Positions 31,701-41,833 of a stretch of DNA of 64,000 bases are shown here, one piece after another. The notes beneath the pieces were generated by a model, which did no database searches, had not been told where the DNA came from, and saw nothing but the letters and a program-made list of their open reading frames with translations. The translations under genes and the position numbers were made by a program. The number at the start of each line of letters is the position of its first letter. Position 1 is the stretch's first letter. Location of the stretch: positions 2,914,001 to 2,978,000 of the forward strand of contig JASJFJ010000003.1 of the NCBI GenBank assembly GCA_030412805.1. The letters are read 5' to 3'. The DNA comes from Westerdykella aurantiaca. Taxonomy: Eukaryota; Ascomycota; Dothideomycetes; Pleosporales; Sporormiaceae.

Positions 31701-32624
31701 GTCCGAAGTCACTGTCGTAAACATCCGGATCGCTTCCTGCATTGTTGGTTTATACGTCGAGCTGACGCCAACACGCATGTCCAGGTAACGCCGAGCGATG
31801 GAGGCGTCACAGCCTCTGAAGAATTCCATGCTTTTGTACCCGAGTGGGAAGTGATAGACAAGAACAAGATACTCGGATGGCAACAAGTTCCAGGCCTTCA
31901 TGGCTTCGTCTGAAATTCCAAGCTTCGAGACACGGCAGGAGACGCTGACGTAGCAGTTGAGACCATCGAGCGCGCCCTGATGGCCGATCTTGAAGCCATG
32001 CTCCTTTGCAATGCGCAGGTCTGAGCGGATGCGTTGTCGGAAGCTCGGAGTCGGAGCAAGGTAGGCATCGACGCCAGGCGCAGTACGGGATCCCGTGACC
32101 TTGTTCGGCATGCATGTGTCGGGTTCGTCTGCGAAATAATCATCCTCTTCTTCTTCTTCGTCTTCTTCATCGAGCTCGTCGTCGGAGAATTTCTGGTCGT
32201 CGTCTGGATGGACGGCTCCCAATTTGCGCGCAACGAGCTGGAGCAACTGTGTGACGGTGAGTGCGACAGCCGAATCGGAGATCTTGGCCACTTGATCCGT
32301 CACAGTTGCCGGGGCATCTTCGTGCGTGAAAAGCATGTAGGAATGACTGGTGGGGTAGTCGGACACATCTAGAGGGAGCGATTAGCGACATGACCAACTG
32401 AAGGACGACTTGTTGCACGTCACGCAGTCGTTGAAAGAGTACATGTAAACAGGAGAAAACATGCCTGGCACTAGGGCAGAGATTCGGATCTGGGATCCAA
32501 GTGTAGCACAGTCGAATGTGAACTCGCCATCGTCGCCGGAAAGCTCGACGTTGGCGATACCAGGAACGGCTACTCCTCCCTGGACCGCGGCGGAAAGGTC
32601 TGCCACGAAGGCCTTTCTCGGCAT
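28768..32624 (-). CDS. PARP catalytic domain fused to a C-terminal E2 (UBE2Q-like) domain
   Basis: Four exons: 32465-32624, 30093-32368, 29058-30011 and 28768-29004, total 1208 aa. The first intron (32369-32464) has a GC donor (GCATGT); the others are GTATGT and GTAAGT. The N-terminus MPRKAFVADLSAA and the splice-restored LVPDVSDYPTSH fit fungal relatives. An acidic DDDQ/EEEE patch (about 110-135) precedes a long middle region with a Cys pair (CLVCF, CDKPLCLYQY). The PARP domain lies near 735-850: WHGSPFHNWHSIIREGL with the His, GNGVYHSPH with the Tyr. The third triad position near HLVVAQLDWIQTRYLFV is not an obvious Glu, suggesting mono- rather than poly-ADP-ribosylation. After an acidic linker (DEDD, SDDDEDD) comes the UBC fold with GGAMCMELLTNDGWSP carrying the candidate active Cys (about 1128). 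The fusion links ADP-ribosyl transfer to ubiquitin conjugation. Confidence 0.88.
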
Positions 32625-33662
32625 GACGTTGGTGTCGAAGCAGCAGGCTCGTTGGAGTTTCCTCCGTCCGGAGATTGGCAGTGTTGTGTGTGCAGTGGGC
32701 TAGCGTCTGAGGCGGCAAAAGGCAGAGAAGCGACGTGCGGCGTTGGAGGTCGGAGGTAGGAGATGGAGCTCTTGCCGGTCCGAGTGTGCAATAAGTGGGA
32801 GAACCTTGGAAGTGAAGGAAAGCGTAGTGCTACAACGAAGGCGCTCGATGTGACTGGGTGAGGCGCGGACGATGTGCCCAGTACTTATCCCAATGAAAGT
32901 GGAGATATTGGGGGAGGGATTGAGACCGAAGCGTAGTGAGAGTGACACGTGGGAAGAGATGGGTGAGGTAATTGAGTGAAGTTGGGACGGAGAGAGGGGA
33001 GAGAGGGAGAGAGGGAGAGACGGGTGCCTTGGGTGCCTTGGGTGCCTTGGGGTGGGAGGGCGGCGGTCGGTGAAGGGACGCAACCGCGGACGGAGAGAGA
33101 GATCGAATGACGTTACCTATCATTCATTTGCAATTGCTCTATGACTGCGTCCTTACCTTCCTCTCCAGGTTGCGTATTCCAGACATTGGACTATGGGCTT
33201 CCATGAGTGCACGAACGAGAGGTGTTCAGGACCTGGTGTTGTTACCGTCCGTGCCAGCTGCAGGCAACCAGCCGCAGTTGACAGCTCTACACAGTGGAGG
33301 GGCCAAGGGGTCACCGCACTCACCCCCGCCATGGATTGCCCCTTCTGGCTGGGCCTGAACGAAGCTGCACCACATGATGACACTTTTGGGCAAATGCGAG
33401 ATGTGCCCGCGTCAACTGGCTTGATCTGATGTAATTCCGACCGGTGTTTTCCCTTCACGGTCGGGGAATGAGTTGCCCAGGTGTGACGTTCAATTAGCAC
33501 TGTTGGAGCTATCCCGATTAGGTATGGCGCCGCAGCTTAAGCGACTTAACGCCCGAGCCGCGCGCTGGAAGAGCTCCACGTTGACCATTGACGTCCTGAC
33601 CTAACAGGACATGTGTGCATTGTGTCCATCATCCACCCGACAAACAAGAACGAAAAGAAAAC
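32625..33662. other. Divergent intergenic region (PARP-E2 / COG-like gene)
   Basis: About 1 kb between divergent starts, containing purine-rich GGGAGAGA repeats near 32990-33020 and a 9-bp triplication. It should hold both promoters. No RNA gene recognised. Confidence 0.5.
33022..33048. repeat. Three tandem copies of a 9-bp unit (GGGTGCCTT)
   Basis: Exact triplication directly after a GGGAGAGA-rich tract. Minisatellite in a promoter region. Confidence 0.9.
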
Positions 33663-34790
33663 ATGGTCGTCTCCACCTCCACGACCGAGAGTACTACCCC
33701 CAAATCTGCTCACGTCTCCGATCCCGCCCTCATCCCCTTCCTACAGCCCTCCTTCGACCCCGCCGACTACCTCAATGCTACCCTCCCATCTCTCGCATTA
33801 TCCTCCCTCTCCTCCAGACCACCCAAACAATCCAATGCCGTCCCCTTGACCGAGCTCTCGTCCCAGACCCAGGACCTTCTTTCCCAGCTGAATGCGCATA
33901 CCACGAGATTGTCCACCATCCTCACCCAGTTGGCCGATGATATCTTGCGGAGCGGAGGCAGGCTGGCATACGAGGTCGAGGTGCTACGAGGAGACACCAT
34001 TGGCCTTGCCGACACACTTACCGAGGGCTTGAAAGATGATATATCCAAATTCATCCCCGGGGGAATCTCAATCGCACCGCCTGTAGACGAGACCAAGCAA
34101 CAAGGACTGGCACAACCCGCCACCCCCAAGCCGTCAACCACCGACAAGCAGGAAGCAATGCCCACAGCCACCACCCTAACGGCCCAAACGGCTCCCCCAT
34201 CGGAAGACCCCACCTCCCCCCTCCGCACCCTCACCCTCATCCGCACCCGCCTCGACTCCGTCATCAAAATCTTCGGCGAAGCCATGCACTGGACCCTCCC
34301 CCCCTCCGAACTCTCCAGCGGCTCCCTAACCTCCTCCCTCATCTCCGTCTCCTCCCCCGACAACCCTTCCTCCGCCGACACCGAGAGCCTAGAGAAGCGC
34401 GGTAAGGACTTCGCCCAGTCTCTCCGCACCGAGATTGCCGACCTCATCATGGGTTCCGAAGACGCCACAAAGGGCGCCGAAGCCGCCGCTGTAAGGATCC
34501 AGGCGTTGAGGGAGTTGGCCGGCGTCTGGAAGGGGACAGCAGAGGAGAAGCCGAGAATCAAATTCGTAGAGGGTTTGGTGAAGCTGGCAGAGGACAAGCA
34601 GAAGGAGTACATACAGATGCAAGTGCAGCAACAGCAGCAGCAGCAGCAGCAGAGGTCGAGGCCCGGCAGGAGCGGGAGCGGGAGCGTCAGGAGAGAGCCC
34701 GCGCCAGGGCAGTCACAACAGCAGCAAAAGAGTAGTGGAGGGTTCTTGGATAACTTGCAGCGGTTTAGGGGGAGTATACTGTCCGAGTAA
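33663..34790 (+). CDS. Probable conserved oligomeric Golgi (COG) complex subunit, Cog7-like
   Basis: A single exon of 375 aa from the ATG at 33663; upstream in the frame only a GTG is present. The N-terminal part has DPALIPFLQPSFDPADYLN and TLPSLALSSLSS. It is followed by an amphipathic helical region (TELSSQTQDLLSQLNAHTTRLS, then DILRSGGRLAYEVEVLRGD), the pattern of N-terminal helices in tethering-complex subunits. The middle is Pro/Thr/Ser-rich. A second helical block with RTRLDSVIKIFGEAMHWTLPP follows, then the C-terminus has a nine-residue Gln run and a basic GRSGSGSVRRE stretch. Fungal Cog7 proteins are far shorter than the animal ones, so the length is compatible. The assignment rests on pattern recognition of the N-terminal helices and is moderate. 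The family acts in retrograde vesicle tethering at the Golgi. Confidence 0.6.
   Translation: MVVSTSTTESTTPKSAHVSDPALIPFLQPSFDPADYLNATLPSLALSSLSSRPPKQSNAVPLTELSSQTQDLLSQLNAHTTRLSTILTQLADDILRSGGRLAYEVEVLRGDTIGLADTLTEGLKDDISKFIPGGISIAPPVDETKQQGLAQPATPKPSTTDKQEAMPTATTLTAQTAPPSEDPTSPLRTLTLIRTRLDSVIKIFGEAMHWTLPPSELSSGSLTSSLISVSSPDNPSSADTESLEKRGKDFAQSLRTEIADLIMGSEDATKGAEAAAVRIQALRELAGVWKGTAEEKPRIKFVEGLVKLAEDKQKEYIQMQVQQQQQQQQQRSRPGRSGSGSVRREPAPGQSQQQQKSSGGFLDNLQRFRGSILSE
34626..34652 (+). repeat. CAG/CAA repeat encoding a glutamine run
   Basis: CAG CAA followed by seven CAG codons, in frame with the COG-like gene. It is prone to length polymorphism. Confidence 0.9.
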
Positions 34791-35118
34791 CCATGATAAT
34801 ACCCATCAAACATGTCTTGCTCACGTTATCGAACTGGTCTGGCCTCGCATGATATTCCAATGCCCGAAAAAGAAGAACCCAAAACGCCCAAAACCGTGTC
34901 TGCCGAACCCTACCCGTCCGTACCAGTCCCCAAAAGCAGATATACAGGCGCCATGCTCAAACGCTTCAGATGCACAAAAGAACCCAAAACCATCCAGACA
35001 CCAAAAGGTTCGATACCGAGACTCAAAAGCAAAACCCTTCGTCGGAAGCAGAAACCAGACCGAGGGCAGCTCCAACAGCACCAAGCTGCCTGCTTTGCAT
35101 CTTATCTTGCACACCACA
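34791..35118. other. Convergent intergenic region, 3' UTRs
   Basis: About 330 nt, A/C-rich on the plus strand, between converging genes. Open frames crossing it are low-complexity and were not accepted. Confidence 0.45.
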
Positions 35119-36954
35119 TCACAGCTCCTCGATAGCCGCCAGGGCACGCCCGTACTCAACGTCCAGTTTCGCAACCTGCTGCATCATCTGCACCCGCAAG
35201 TTCTCCTCCTGACGCTTCGCCTCATACAACAGAAATTCCTCAATCGTCATCCGCTTCTCCGGACTGGTGAGCGCCGTAATCGCCGGCAAGCTCTCGCTGT
35301 CGAAGAACACCTCCAGGTCCACCGGATTCCATTTCGGAACAGGAGTAGGAGGTGTCACTGCCTCTGGCGTTTCGTGGCGGAAGACCGCTGGAGGCGTACA
35401 CGCGATCATCGACTCGGGAGGGGAGAAGGTCGGCCAGTCAAGTTGGGGCTGCGTTTCGCTGATACGCGTACGCTTGCTCCTACGGAACTCGCTCTCCGGT
35501 GCCTCAGTCTCAATCTGCTCGCTCTTGCGCTTCGTGGCACTGTTTGCCTTTGCAGGTCGCGGCGCAGGTGGATCCATTCTCATATCCATGTGCTCACTCT
35601 GTCGCTTAGCCTTCCGGCCGGGTCTAGCAGGTGAAGGCTTCGGGAGATCCGAGAACGAATTCCCGTTGTCGGTTTGCTCGCTTTGGCGCTTTGCCTTTTG
35701 GACCGGCTTGGGGGATTCAAGCGCCTTAGGAGGATCCGAAAATAGAAGACCAGTATCAGCTCCTTGACTATGGCGTTTCGTCCTCCTCACGGGCTTCGGA
35801 GGTTCCGGGAAATCCGGCCTCCTATCAGTCTGTTCGCCCTTCTGCTTCGTCTTCCTGGCTGGCTGTACGATTACAGAGGAATCAAGGCCGCCGTCAGTCT
35901 CTTGGGTTTGTCGCTTGTTCTTCCTGGCAGGCTTAGCATTCATGGAAGAATCCAGGCCCTTATCGGTTTGCTGCGCTGCACGCTTCGTTTTTCTCACGGG
36001 TTCAGGAGGTTCTGGGAAATCAAGGCTACTGTCCGTCAACTGACTTTCACGTTTCCTTCCCCTAGCAGGCTTCGCAGCCGGTCTCTCTGCCTGTAATTCC
36101 GACGTGTCAACACCGGCATTGGTCTGTTCGCTCTGACGATTCGTCCCCTTGGCTCTTCCCTTCGTGCTCTTGGATTTAGCGGCAGTCCTCTTGCTGGTCG
36201 ACTTCGTAGAGGCGCTGCTAGTCCTGCTCGAAGTGCGCCTTCTCTTCTCGGTCGGGGCGCGGTCTACGGGGTGGTAAAGCTCCTTGAGAGCAAAGAAGCG
36301 GCAGGTAGGTGCACGCCGCCGATGTTCCTCCAGAGGGTCGTCATTGGGTACCCAGTCATCCAGTGAGAGAGAGCAGTAAGGACAGGTGACACCATCAGGA
36401 GTTTCCTCCGTAGGGTCATAATACCATCCGGCTTCGACCATCTAGAATGGACGTTAGCGAGCGCGACCACGCATCTACGGCACCCTTACCTCGTCAACGC
36501 CGGGGTAGCCAGCTGACGTGTCCAAGTCCCAGAAATCTTCAAAGGTTGAGCGACGCGCAGCCATCATCCTGTCGCCAAGGGGATCTTCATCCACTCTTTC
36601 CGGGTCGCATTCACGGACGCGCAGGCAGATGTTGATCGCAAAGGCACAAGTAGGCGAATGGGTAAAGTGTTCGCGAGCAGGGAAATCTCCCGATTCCCAG
36701 CCATCGAGCTGGCAGCCACACTTGAAGCATTGGACATTGTCGGGACTCGCAGAGGTCGGTTTGTAGATGAACCCAGCGTAGGCTAGATCCCAGGGGCGGG
36801 GAGAATTAAGTGGCCAGCATAAAGCTTCGGTTGCGGTGCTGGATTTCTTCGACCGTGCTGAAGGGCGACGCGCCTTTCCTTTCGGCTTATCTCCATTGGG
36901 TCCCCAGCCGAACGATTCCAGACGGGTCTGGAAAGATGGCGGTAGTGTCTTCAT
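35119..36954 (-). CDS. bir1: Bir1/survivin-type protein with two BIR domains (chromosomal passenger complex)
   Basis: Exon 1 is 36490-36954 and exon 2 is 35119-36441; the 48-nt intron (GTAAGG...TCTAG) is in phase 0 and gives 595 aa. BIR1 (about 40-115) has the zinc ligands C-x2-C...H-x6-C in CFKCGCQLDGW...HFTHSPTC. BIR2 (about 150-200) repeats the pattern in CPYCSLSLDDW...HRRRAPTC. Residues about 265-480 are a tandem array of 20-28-residue units built on KR-x-S-x-Q-T-D and P-A/V-R-K-T. The C-terminal segment PKWNPVDLEVFFDSESL and the final helix rich in Glu, Gln and Arg match the conserved tail of fungal Bir1, which in yeasts binds Sli15/INCENP. The protein guides Aurora kinase to centromeres and the spindle. 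The start at 36954 (MKTLPPSFQTRLESF) is the first ATG of the frame. Divergent from tam41. Confidence 0.88.
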
Positions 36955-37209
36955 TGTGTTCTCCAGAGAACTGTTGTCGCTCTGTGAATTCCCTGGCAGG
37001 TGCACTGTATGGAACGTGGGAGGTGTTGGGCGCTGCCTGCAATGCAGTTGGAGAGGAAGGACATGGGAGTCGCGTCCCAAACAACAATGTTTACCGTGGC
37101 GGGGCCGGCCAAGCCTCGGCCAGCCAAGCGCCGCGTATGCACGTGCACGGGCCTTAGTCAGCCGTACCTGTCAAACCGATGACGCCTGAGGCCTGAATTC
37201 CCATCCAAC
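36955..37209. promoter_or_regulatory. Short divergent promoter between bir1 and tam41
   Basis: 255 nt between the two start codons, GC-rich with a GCCGGCCAAGCCTCGGCCAG-like palindromic patch near 37102-37130. Both genes must start within it. No TATA box. Confidence 0.45.
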
Positions 37210-38565
37210 ATGGCTCAACGACCTTTGATACTGCGGTTAGCATGGCGGAGGCAGCCATTGACCGTTTATGCTCGACGATTTGCGTCCAACGAAACCTCTT
37301 CCACCAAACCATCGTCCGCACAGACCGTTACTGCCCTTCCCCCGGACTGGGAAGATGAACCGCACGCGCTTTCGGAATTCACGCAACTACCTTACAAGGA
37401 TTTTGGGAAGAATCAGCTGATAGAGACGAATGAGGAGTTCAAGAGAGCTCTCAGAGACATCCTCCGGAAACTACCACCCGTCACCTACGCCTTTGCCTAC
37501 GGTTCAGGCGTATTCCCGCAATCTGACGTAACTACCTCGCGCATCACAAATTCACCGCACCCCAACCCTCCCGAAGCTATATTGAAATGGCAGAAAGGCG
37601 GAGGAAAGATGATTGATTTCATAGTAGCTGCGCGCTACACGGAGCACTTCCACTCGCTGAATCTCGCTCGTCATCGCGATCACTACTCCTTCCTCGGCTC
37701 TCTTGGTTCGGGTATTGTGAGCCATATCAACGATAGATATGGCGCGGGCGTCTATTTCAATCCCTATGTCACGGTCAACGGGACTATGATCAAGTACGGC
37801 GTGGTCAATCTGCAGACACTTCACCGAGACCTCACCGACTGGGACACCCTATACCTAGCTGGTCGCCTTCATAAGCCCGTAAAGATTCTCTTCGAGGACC
37901 CCAGCATTCGCGTTGCAAACCAACGTAACCTGCTCTCGGCAGTCCGGTGTTCACTCCTGCTGCTCCCGCCCACCTTCACAGAGAAACAGCTATACTCCAC
38001 AATCGCCGGCCTCAGCTACCAAGGGGACCCACGTATGGACTACGGCAGCGAAAATCCCAAGAAAATCGAAAACATCGTCACCCATCAAATCCGCAACTTC
38101 CGCCTCCTATATCACGACCTCATCATGTCCCTCCCCAACGTCTCTTACGTAGACGACAAAGCCATACAGAAGTCTGACTGGATGGATGACACCAAGCTTG
38201 ATCTCCGCCTCCAGCAGGACATGGACCCTGAGCGCCGCGGAAACATCGTCCGCCGCCTGCCCAAATCCTTCCGCGAGAAGCTCTATTTCCTCTACCAGAG
38301 GAAATTCGCCATTCCTGGTCGCGAGTTCCAGGAAATGCTGGATGCCAGTAAGGATGAGGAAGGGGTCTTGAAGAAGCAGGTCGGCGGTCCTTTCGACAAG
38401 CGTATAGCGGGCGAGACGGATCTGCCCGATATGGTCGCTAAGGCGGTGCATCAGACGGTAAAGTGGCCGTCCACAGCGCAAAGTATCAAGAGTTTCTTCA
38501 CAGCGGGCCCGAGCCGTGGGTGGAGGTACCTGCAGGAGAAGCGGGCCAAGGGAAATCAAAGTTGA
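37210..38565 (+). CDS. tam41: Mitochondrial CDP-diacylglycerol synthase Tam41/Mmp37
   Basis: A single exon of 451 aa from the ATG at 37210. The start is rich in Arg and Leu with few acids (MAQRPLILRLAWRRQPLTVY), a likely matrix-targeting signal. The nucleotidyltransferase signature YAFAYGSGVFPQ is at about residue 97 and the metal-binding IDFIVAARYTEHFHSLN at about 138. The family blocks NRHHYSFLG (here LARHRDHYSFLG), GAGVYFNPYV, IKYGVV and DWDTLYLAGRLHKPVK follow. The protein makes CDP-diacylglycerol on the matrix side of the inner membrane, the precursor of cardiolipin. Length is normal for fungi. The C-terminal KSFFTAGPSRGWRYLQEK recalls the typical helix at the end of the family. Confidence 0.93.
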   Translation: MAQRPLILRLAWRRQPLTVYARRFASNETSSTKPSSAQTVTALPPDWEDEPHALSEFTQLPYKDFGKNQLIETNEEFKRALRDILRKLPPVTYAFAYGSGVFPQSDVTTSRITNSPHPNPPEAILKWQKGGGKMIDFIVAARYTEHFHSLNLARHRDHYSFLGSLGSGIVSHINDRYGAGVYFNPYVTVNGTMIKYGVVNLQTLHRDLTDWDTLYLAGRLHKPVKILFEDPSIRVANQRNLLSAVRCSLLLLPPTFTEKQLYSTIAGLSYQGDPRMDYGSENPKKIENIVTHQIRNFRLLYHDLIMSLPNVSYVDDKAIQKSDWMDDTKLDLRLQQDMDPERRGNIVRRLPKSFREKLYFLYQRKFAIPGREFQEMLDASKDEEGVLKKQVGGPFDKRIAGETDLPDMVAKAVHQTVKWPSTAQSIKSFFTAGPSRGWRYLQEKRAKGNQS

Positions 38566-39200
38566 AGGGTACTATCGTTGAATCGCTCATTTGCATCCCC
38601 TCGTCAGCGTGTCGCCCAGCGCTACGTATCTCCTTTGTACGATTCTGTTGTATTTGCATTAGCGAAGATTTAGGTCGGGTTGACTTGGTTTGGATTTGCA
38701 TGTAGCCGCCGTCGAGCGAGGACGAACGGGTCAGGCTTGTATCTTTTTGGAGAATTGAGATCGGAAAAGATGGGGTGTATATTACCCACAAAGACCTCGT
38801 TCTGCCTACTTAGACAAACAATTAAGTTCAATCTTATAGATAACGCATTTTCCCTGATATCGTGAGCTCTATTGTCCGTTGCTAGCCACGCAGGGAGGCA
38901 TTGGACCATGGGGTCAGATTGGTTCAATTTGAATGAAAGAATGAGGTACGCTTCGAATTCATGCTCGCTATGCCTTGAGCCTTGCTTTGAAGGCTCCGTA
39001 TCTTACAATGCGATGTTTTGACCGAGTCGCTCTCTTAATACATGTCATGCTACGACCTATGCGTTCAAAAATATGCTCCCTGGCGCCTATAGCTATCCAT
39101 CATAAAACGCCCTCCCAAAACGCCCTCTTCTGACAACGAGGCCCTCCCACTCGGAGATATGGCCAGCTAATCTCATCTCCTCGCGCAGCATCGTCAAACT
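38566..39200. other. Convergent intergenic region, 3' UTRs
   Basis: About 635 nt, fairly A/T-rich. No conserved open frame or RNA gene recognised. Confidence 0.5.
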
Positions 39201-41833
39201 CTACTTCGTCGCACCCACCAACTTCCTATTTCTCTTCATCAGTGCCGCCAACTTCTTTTCCAACGACTCGTATTCCTTCTTCGCCGCCAGCATAGCCTGT
39301 TCTGCTTCATTGACAGACAATACGCTTCTCCTTCCCCTGCGACCCTGCGCTGCTTCGACTCCCGCAAGCCCACCCGCAGATCCCATGGCGTCTACAAGTC
39401 CTTGAACATCAAAACCATTGCCGCCGAGGGTAATGTTCCCCTTCCCATCCACACTGAGATCTTGATGAATATTCGTACCAAGACCAGCGTTCATAAGCCA
39501 TTCAAGACCCTGAACGACAACGCCCCCAAGCAGGTCCGCAGCCATGACGCCCATGCCCTCAAGCTCATTGCTCAGGGTTCCGCCTTCAGCAACCACTTTT
39601 GCGGCTTTAGCAATTTTCCCGATATTAACGGAAGTATTGCCCGCACCCGCTCCAGGAGGTCCACCAACTCCACACGTATCGGTGCGCGAAGTGTTAGGCG
39701 TAGGGTTGTCTGTGCCCGGAAGAACGAACTGGTTGAGATAGGCGCCAGCATCAACGGGAGCTTGCTGTTGTGGTGCCGGTGCCTGGTGGCTATTCTGTAC
39801 GTTGGGATCGATCTTCGGCATGCTTTGGACTGCAGCGGCGGCACTGCCACTCTTCAACTTCGCACCGGCCTCCTTAAGGGCAGTCGCTATGGCTGGTAGC
39901 ACATCCCCAGATTGCGCATGCGGGGCGGCACTAGGAACATGTGGCGTGTGCTGTTGAGGATGGAAGCGAGCTGGGCCCTTTAGCTCTTCGATGTGTTTCT
40001 CTAGTTCGAGTGCCTTGTCCTCGAGCTCCTTCGTCAGGCCCCATAAGAATTTCCCTTGAGGGCTGATGAGGTATCTGGAGTCTGGTTTGCCATCTGGACC
40101 GCTTAGACGTACAGGTTGCTTCTTAGCAAGCGCTTCCAGGTCCGCCTGGGTGAAGTGTAATTTGGCATCCTGCGGCGCTGTAGGAGCACCAGACTGAGGA
40201 GCAGTACGTACTGCGTGGGCAAGCGAAGAGGATAGCGGTTTGAAAAACTCCAGGGTAGACGCTAACAGCTCCCCACTCTTTTGCAAATCCGCGATGATGG
40301 CCTGGGCACTCATGTTGGCCTTCTCTTTTGGACCAGTCTCCAGAGGAGGTGACGACGGAGCTTTTTCGATTGACGGTTGCAATGGGAGAGCATCAACTTC
40401 TTTTTTCACCCCAGCGACTGGAGCAGGCGGGTGCTTGGGTTCACTTTCCTCGCTCTCTTCGGTTGGTCCATCTTTGAGAGATGTTGTCTGAGTTTTGGCA
40501 GGGCCTGCAGGAGCCTTGGGAGCATTGGCTGTAGACTTCCTCTTCTTCGTCTTCCGCCCCACGATGGGAGCGTGTTCCGGCTCTGGTTCAGCTTTCGCCT
40601 GCTCTTCCAAAGCGAGCGTCTGTTCTTCCAACATCTGTCGCGCTCTTTCCTGTCGCTCCTTCTTGGCCTGGGATTTTGTCTTCTTCCTGACAGGAGCACT
40701 TCCCACTTTGCCGCCAATGAGGGGTGGAGAACTAGCACGTGACACGGAGGCAGACGTAATTATGGAGGCATCCTCGGAAATCATTTCGCTTGCGGGCGTA
40801 CCAGGTTGGTTGATAGAAGCTATACTAGCTTGTCGCGATCGTAACTTGTCGACAGTTGGTACATGAGGTGGACCAATTGAGACCGCTGGTAGCGCCGGCG
40901 GTGTCTCAGTCCTAGGTGTGGGTACAACTCGGATTGTGCGCGGCGCAGCTGCGCGTTTGATAGGGGAGCCAGTGCTCGTTGCGGCAGGGCTTGCAGGTAC
41001 GGGACTGCTAGCCGTTAAAGGCACAGAAACGGTGCGGCCAGCCTTAGACGGGGTATCAGTCTTTAAAGGACTCGAGACGTGTTTCTGACTAGGCTCTAAC
41101 AATTCAGTCGCAACAGCAAGGTCTAGTTTCCCTGGATGTTGTCGTTTGGATGTTGACACTGGGGTAGCTGGTGGTGCAAGATTTTTCGCATCTTTCTGAA
41201 GGGTTGGTACTGGTGTATTGTCTTTAATCTCCTTCGAAAGGGTTGCGAGTGTATTATCTTTGACAGCCTTGCTGGGTGTTGCTTCAGCGGCGGGAACATC
41301 TTTGCCTTTCTTATTGCCTGATTTGGACTTCGTTGTCGGTTTGGAGGGAGACTCGGTGACGACTGGCTTCGTCTTACTCTCCTCGAGTTGGGTGGTGGGC
41401 TCAACTGTCTCTGCTGTACGAACTTCTGGCATGGTCTGCGACTTTCCAGAACTTGATTTCTCGGACCTTTTCACGAGACTTGAAGGCCTTGTATTTGCCG
41501 CACTGGCAGGAGCGCCAGGGGTAGACACAACCTCTCCCTGTCGCCGTGGACGTTGACTGGATGGCATCTTAACCGGCGTGATTGGTACAAGAGGAACTGC
41601 AGGCGTAATATCTGATGAGGCAGTTCGCGACATAGGTGGCGTTGAGTACTCAGTCAGTGCCCTATGAGCAATGGGAGCGGAGAAACCTGGTGGAATAGTG
41701 GGTGTAGCTCGACGGTGTTGCTCGTAAATTGGAGGAACGACGGATATATCCCGTCCCACCAACTGAATATCGTCGTTCACCAGCGCGTCGACATTGGCGG
41801 TTGCCTGTTCCTCAGGACTGAACAGCGGCTCGT
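39201..41833 (-). CDS. Disordered protein with helical C-terminus, probably the C-terminal exon of Not4 (or a separate gene)
   Basis: An open frame that begins right after a splice acceptor (branch GCTAAC, CACGCAG at 41834-41840), so its first codons come from an upstream exon; only a GTG start exists in the frame before it. About 877 residues follow. The start has VDALVNDDIQLVGRD and ATPTIPPGFSAP. A long Ser/Thr/Pro/Lys-rich region follows, then a Lys/Glu-rich helix (KKTKSQAKKERQERARQML) with PIVGRKTKKRK, and a block SAQAIIADLQKSGELLASTLEF. Next come YLISPQGKFLWGLTKELEDKALELEKHIEEL and a closing coiled coil (AAKKEYESLEKKLAALMKRNRKL). I recall such blocks in the long C-terminus of Not4 in filamentous ascomycetes. 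A donor at 42501 in the not4 frame joins this exon in phase (Tyr-Asp-Glu), giving a 1696-aa protein with a 668-nt intron. A separate gene remains possible. Confidence 0.6.

Noticed and set aside
25150..32624. A DNA-repair gene cluster (AT-hook, Yen1-like, PARP-E2)
   Set aside because: The genes are neighbours, but orientation and intervening UTRs show no operon-like or co-transcribed arrangement; proximity may be chance.
28197..33048. Short tandem repeats considered as CRISPR or satellite arrays
   Set aside because: Units are only 4-9 bp and contiguous with no spacers; simple repeats in a eukaryotic genome.
33767..34813. 348-aa antisense frame over the COG-like gene
   Set aside because: Cys runs come from the reverse complement of the CAG repeat, and the sense frame shows helical COG-like blocks.
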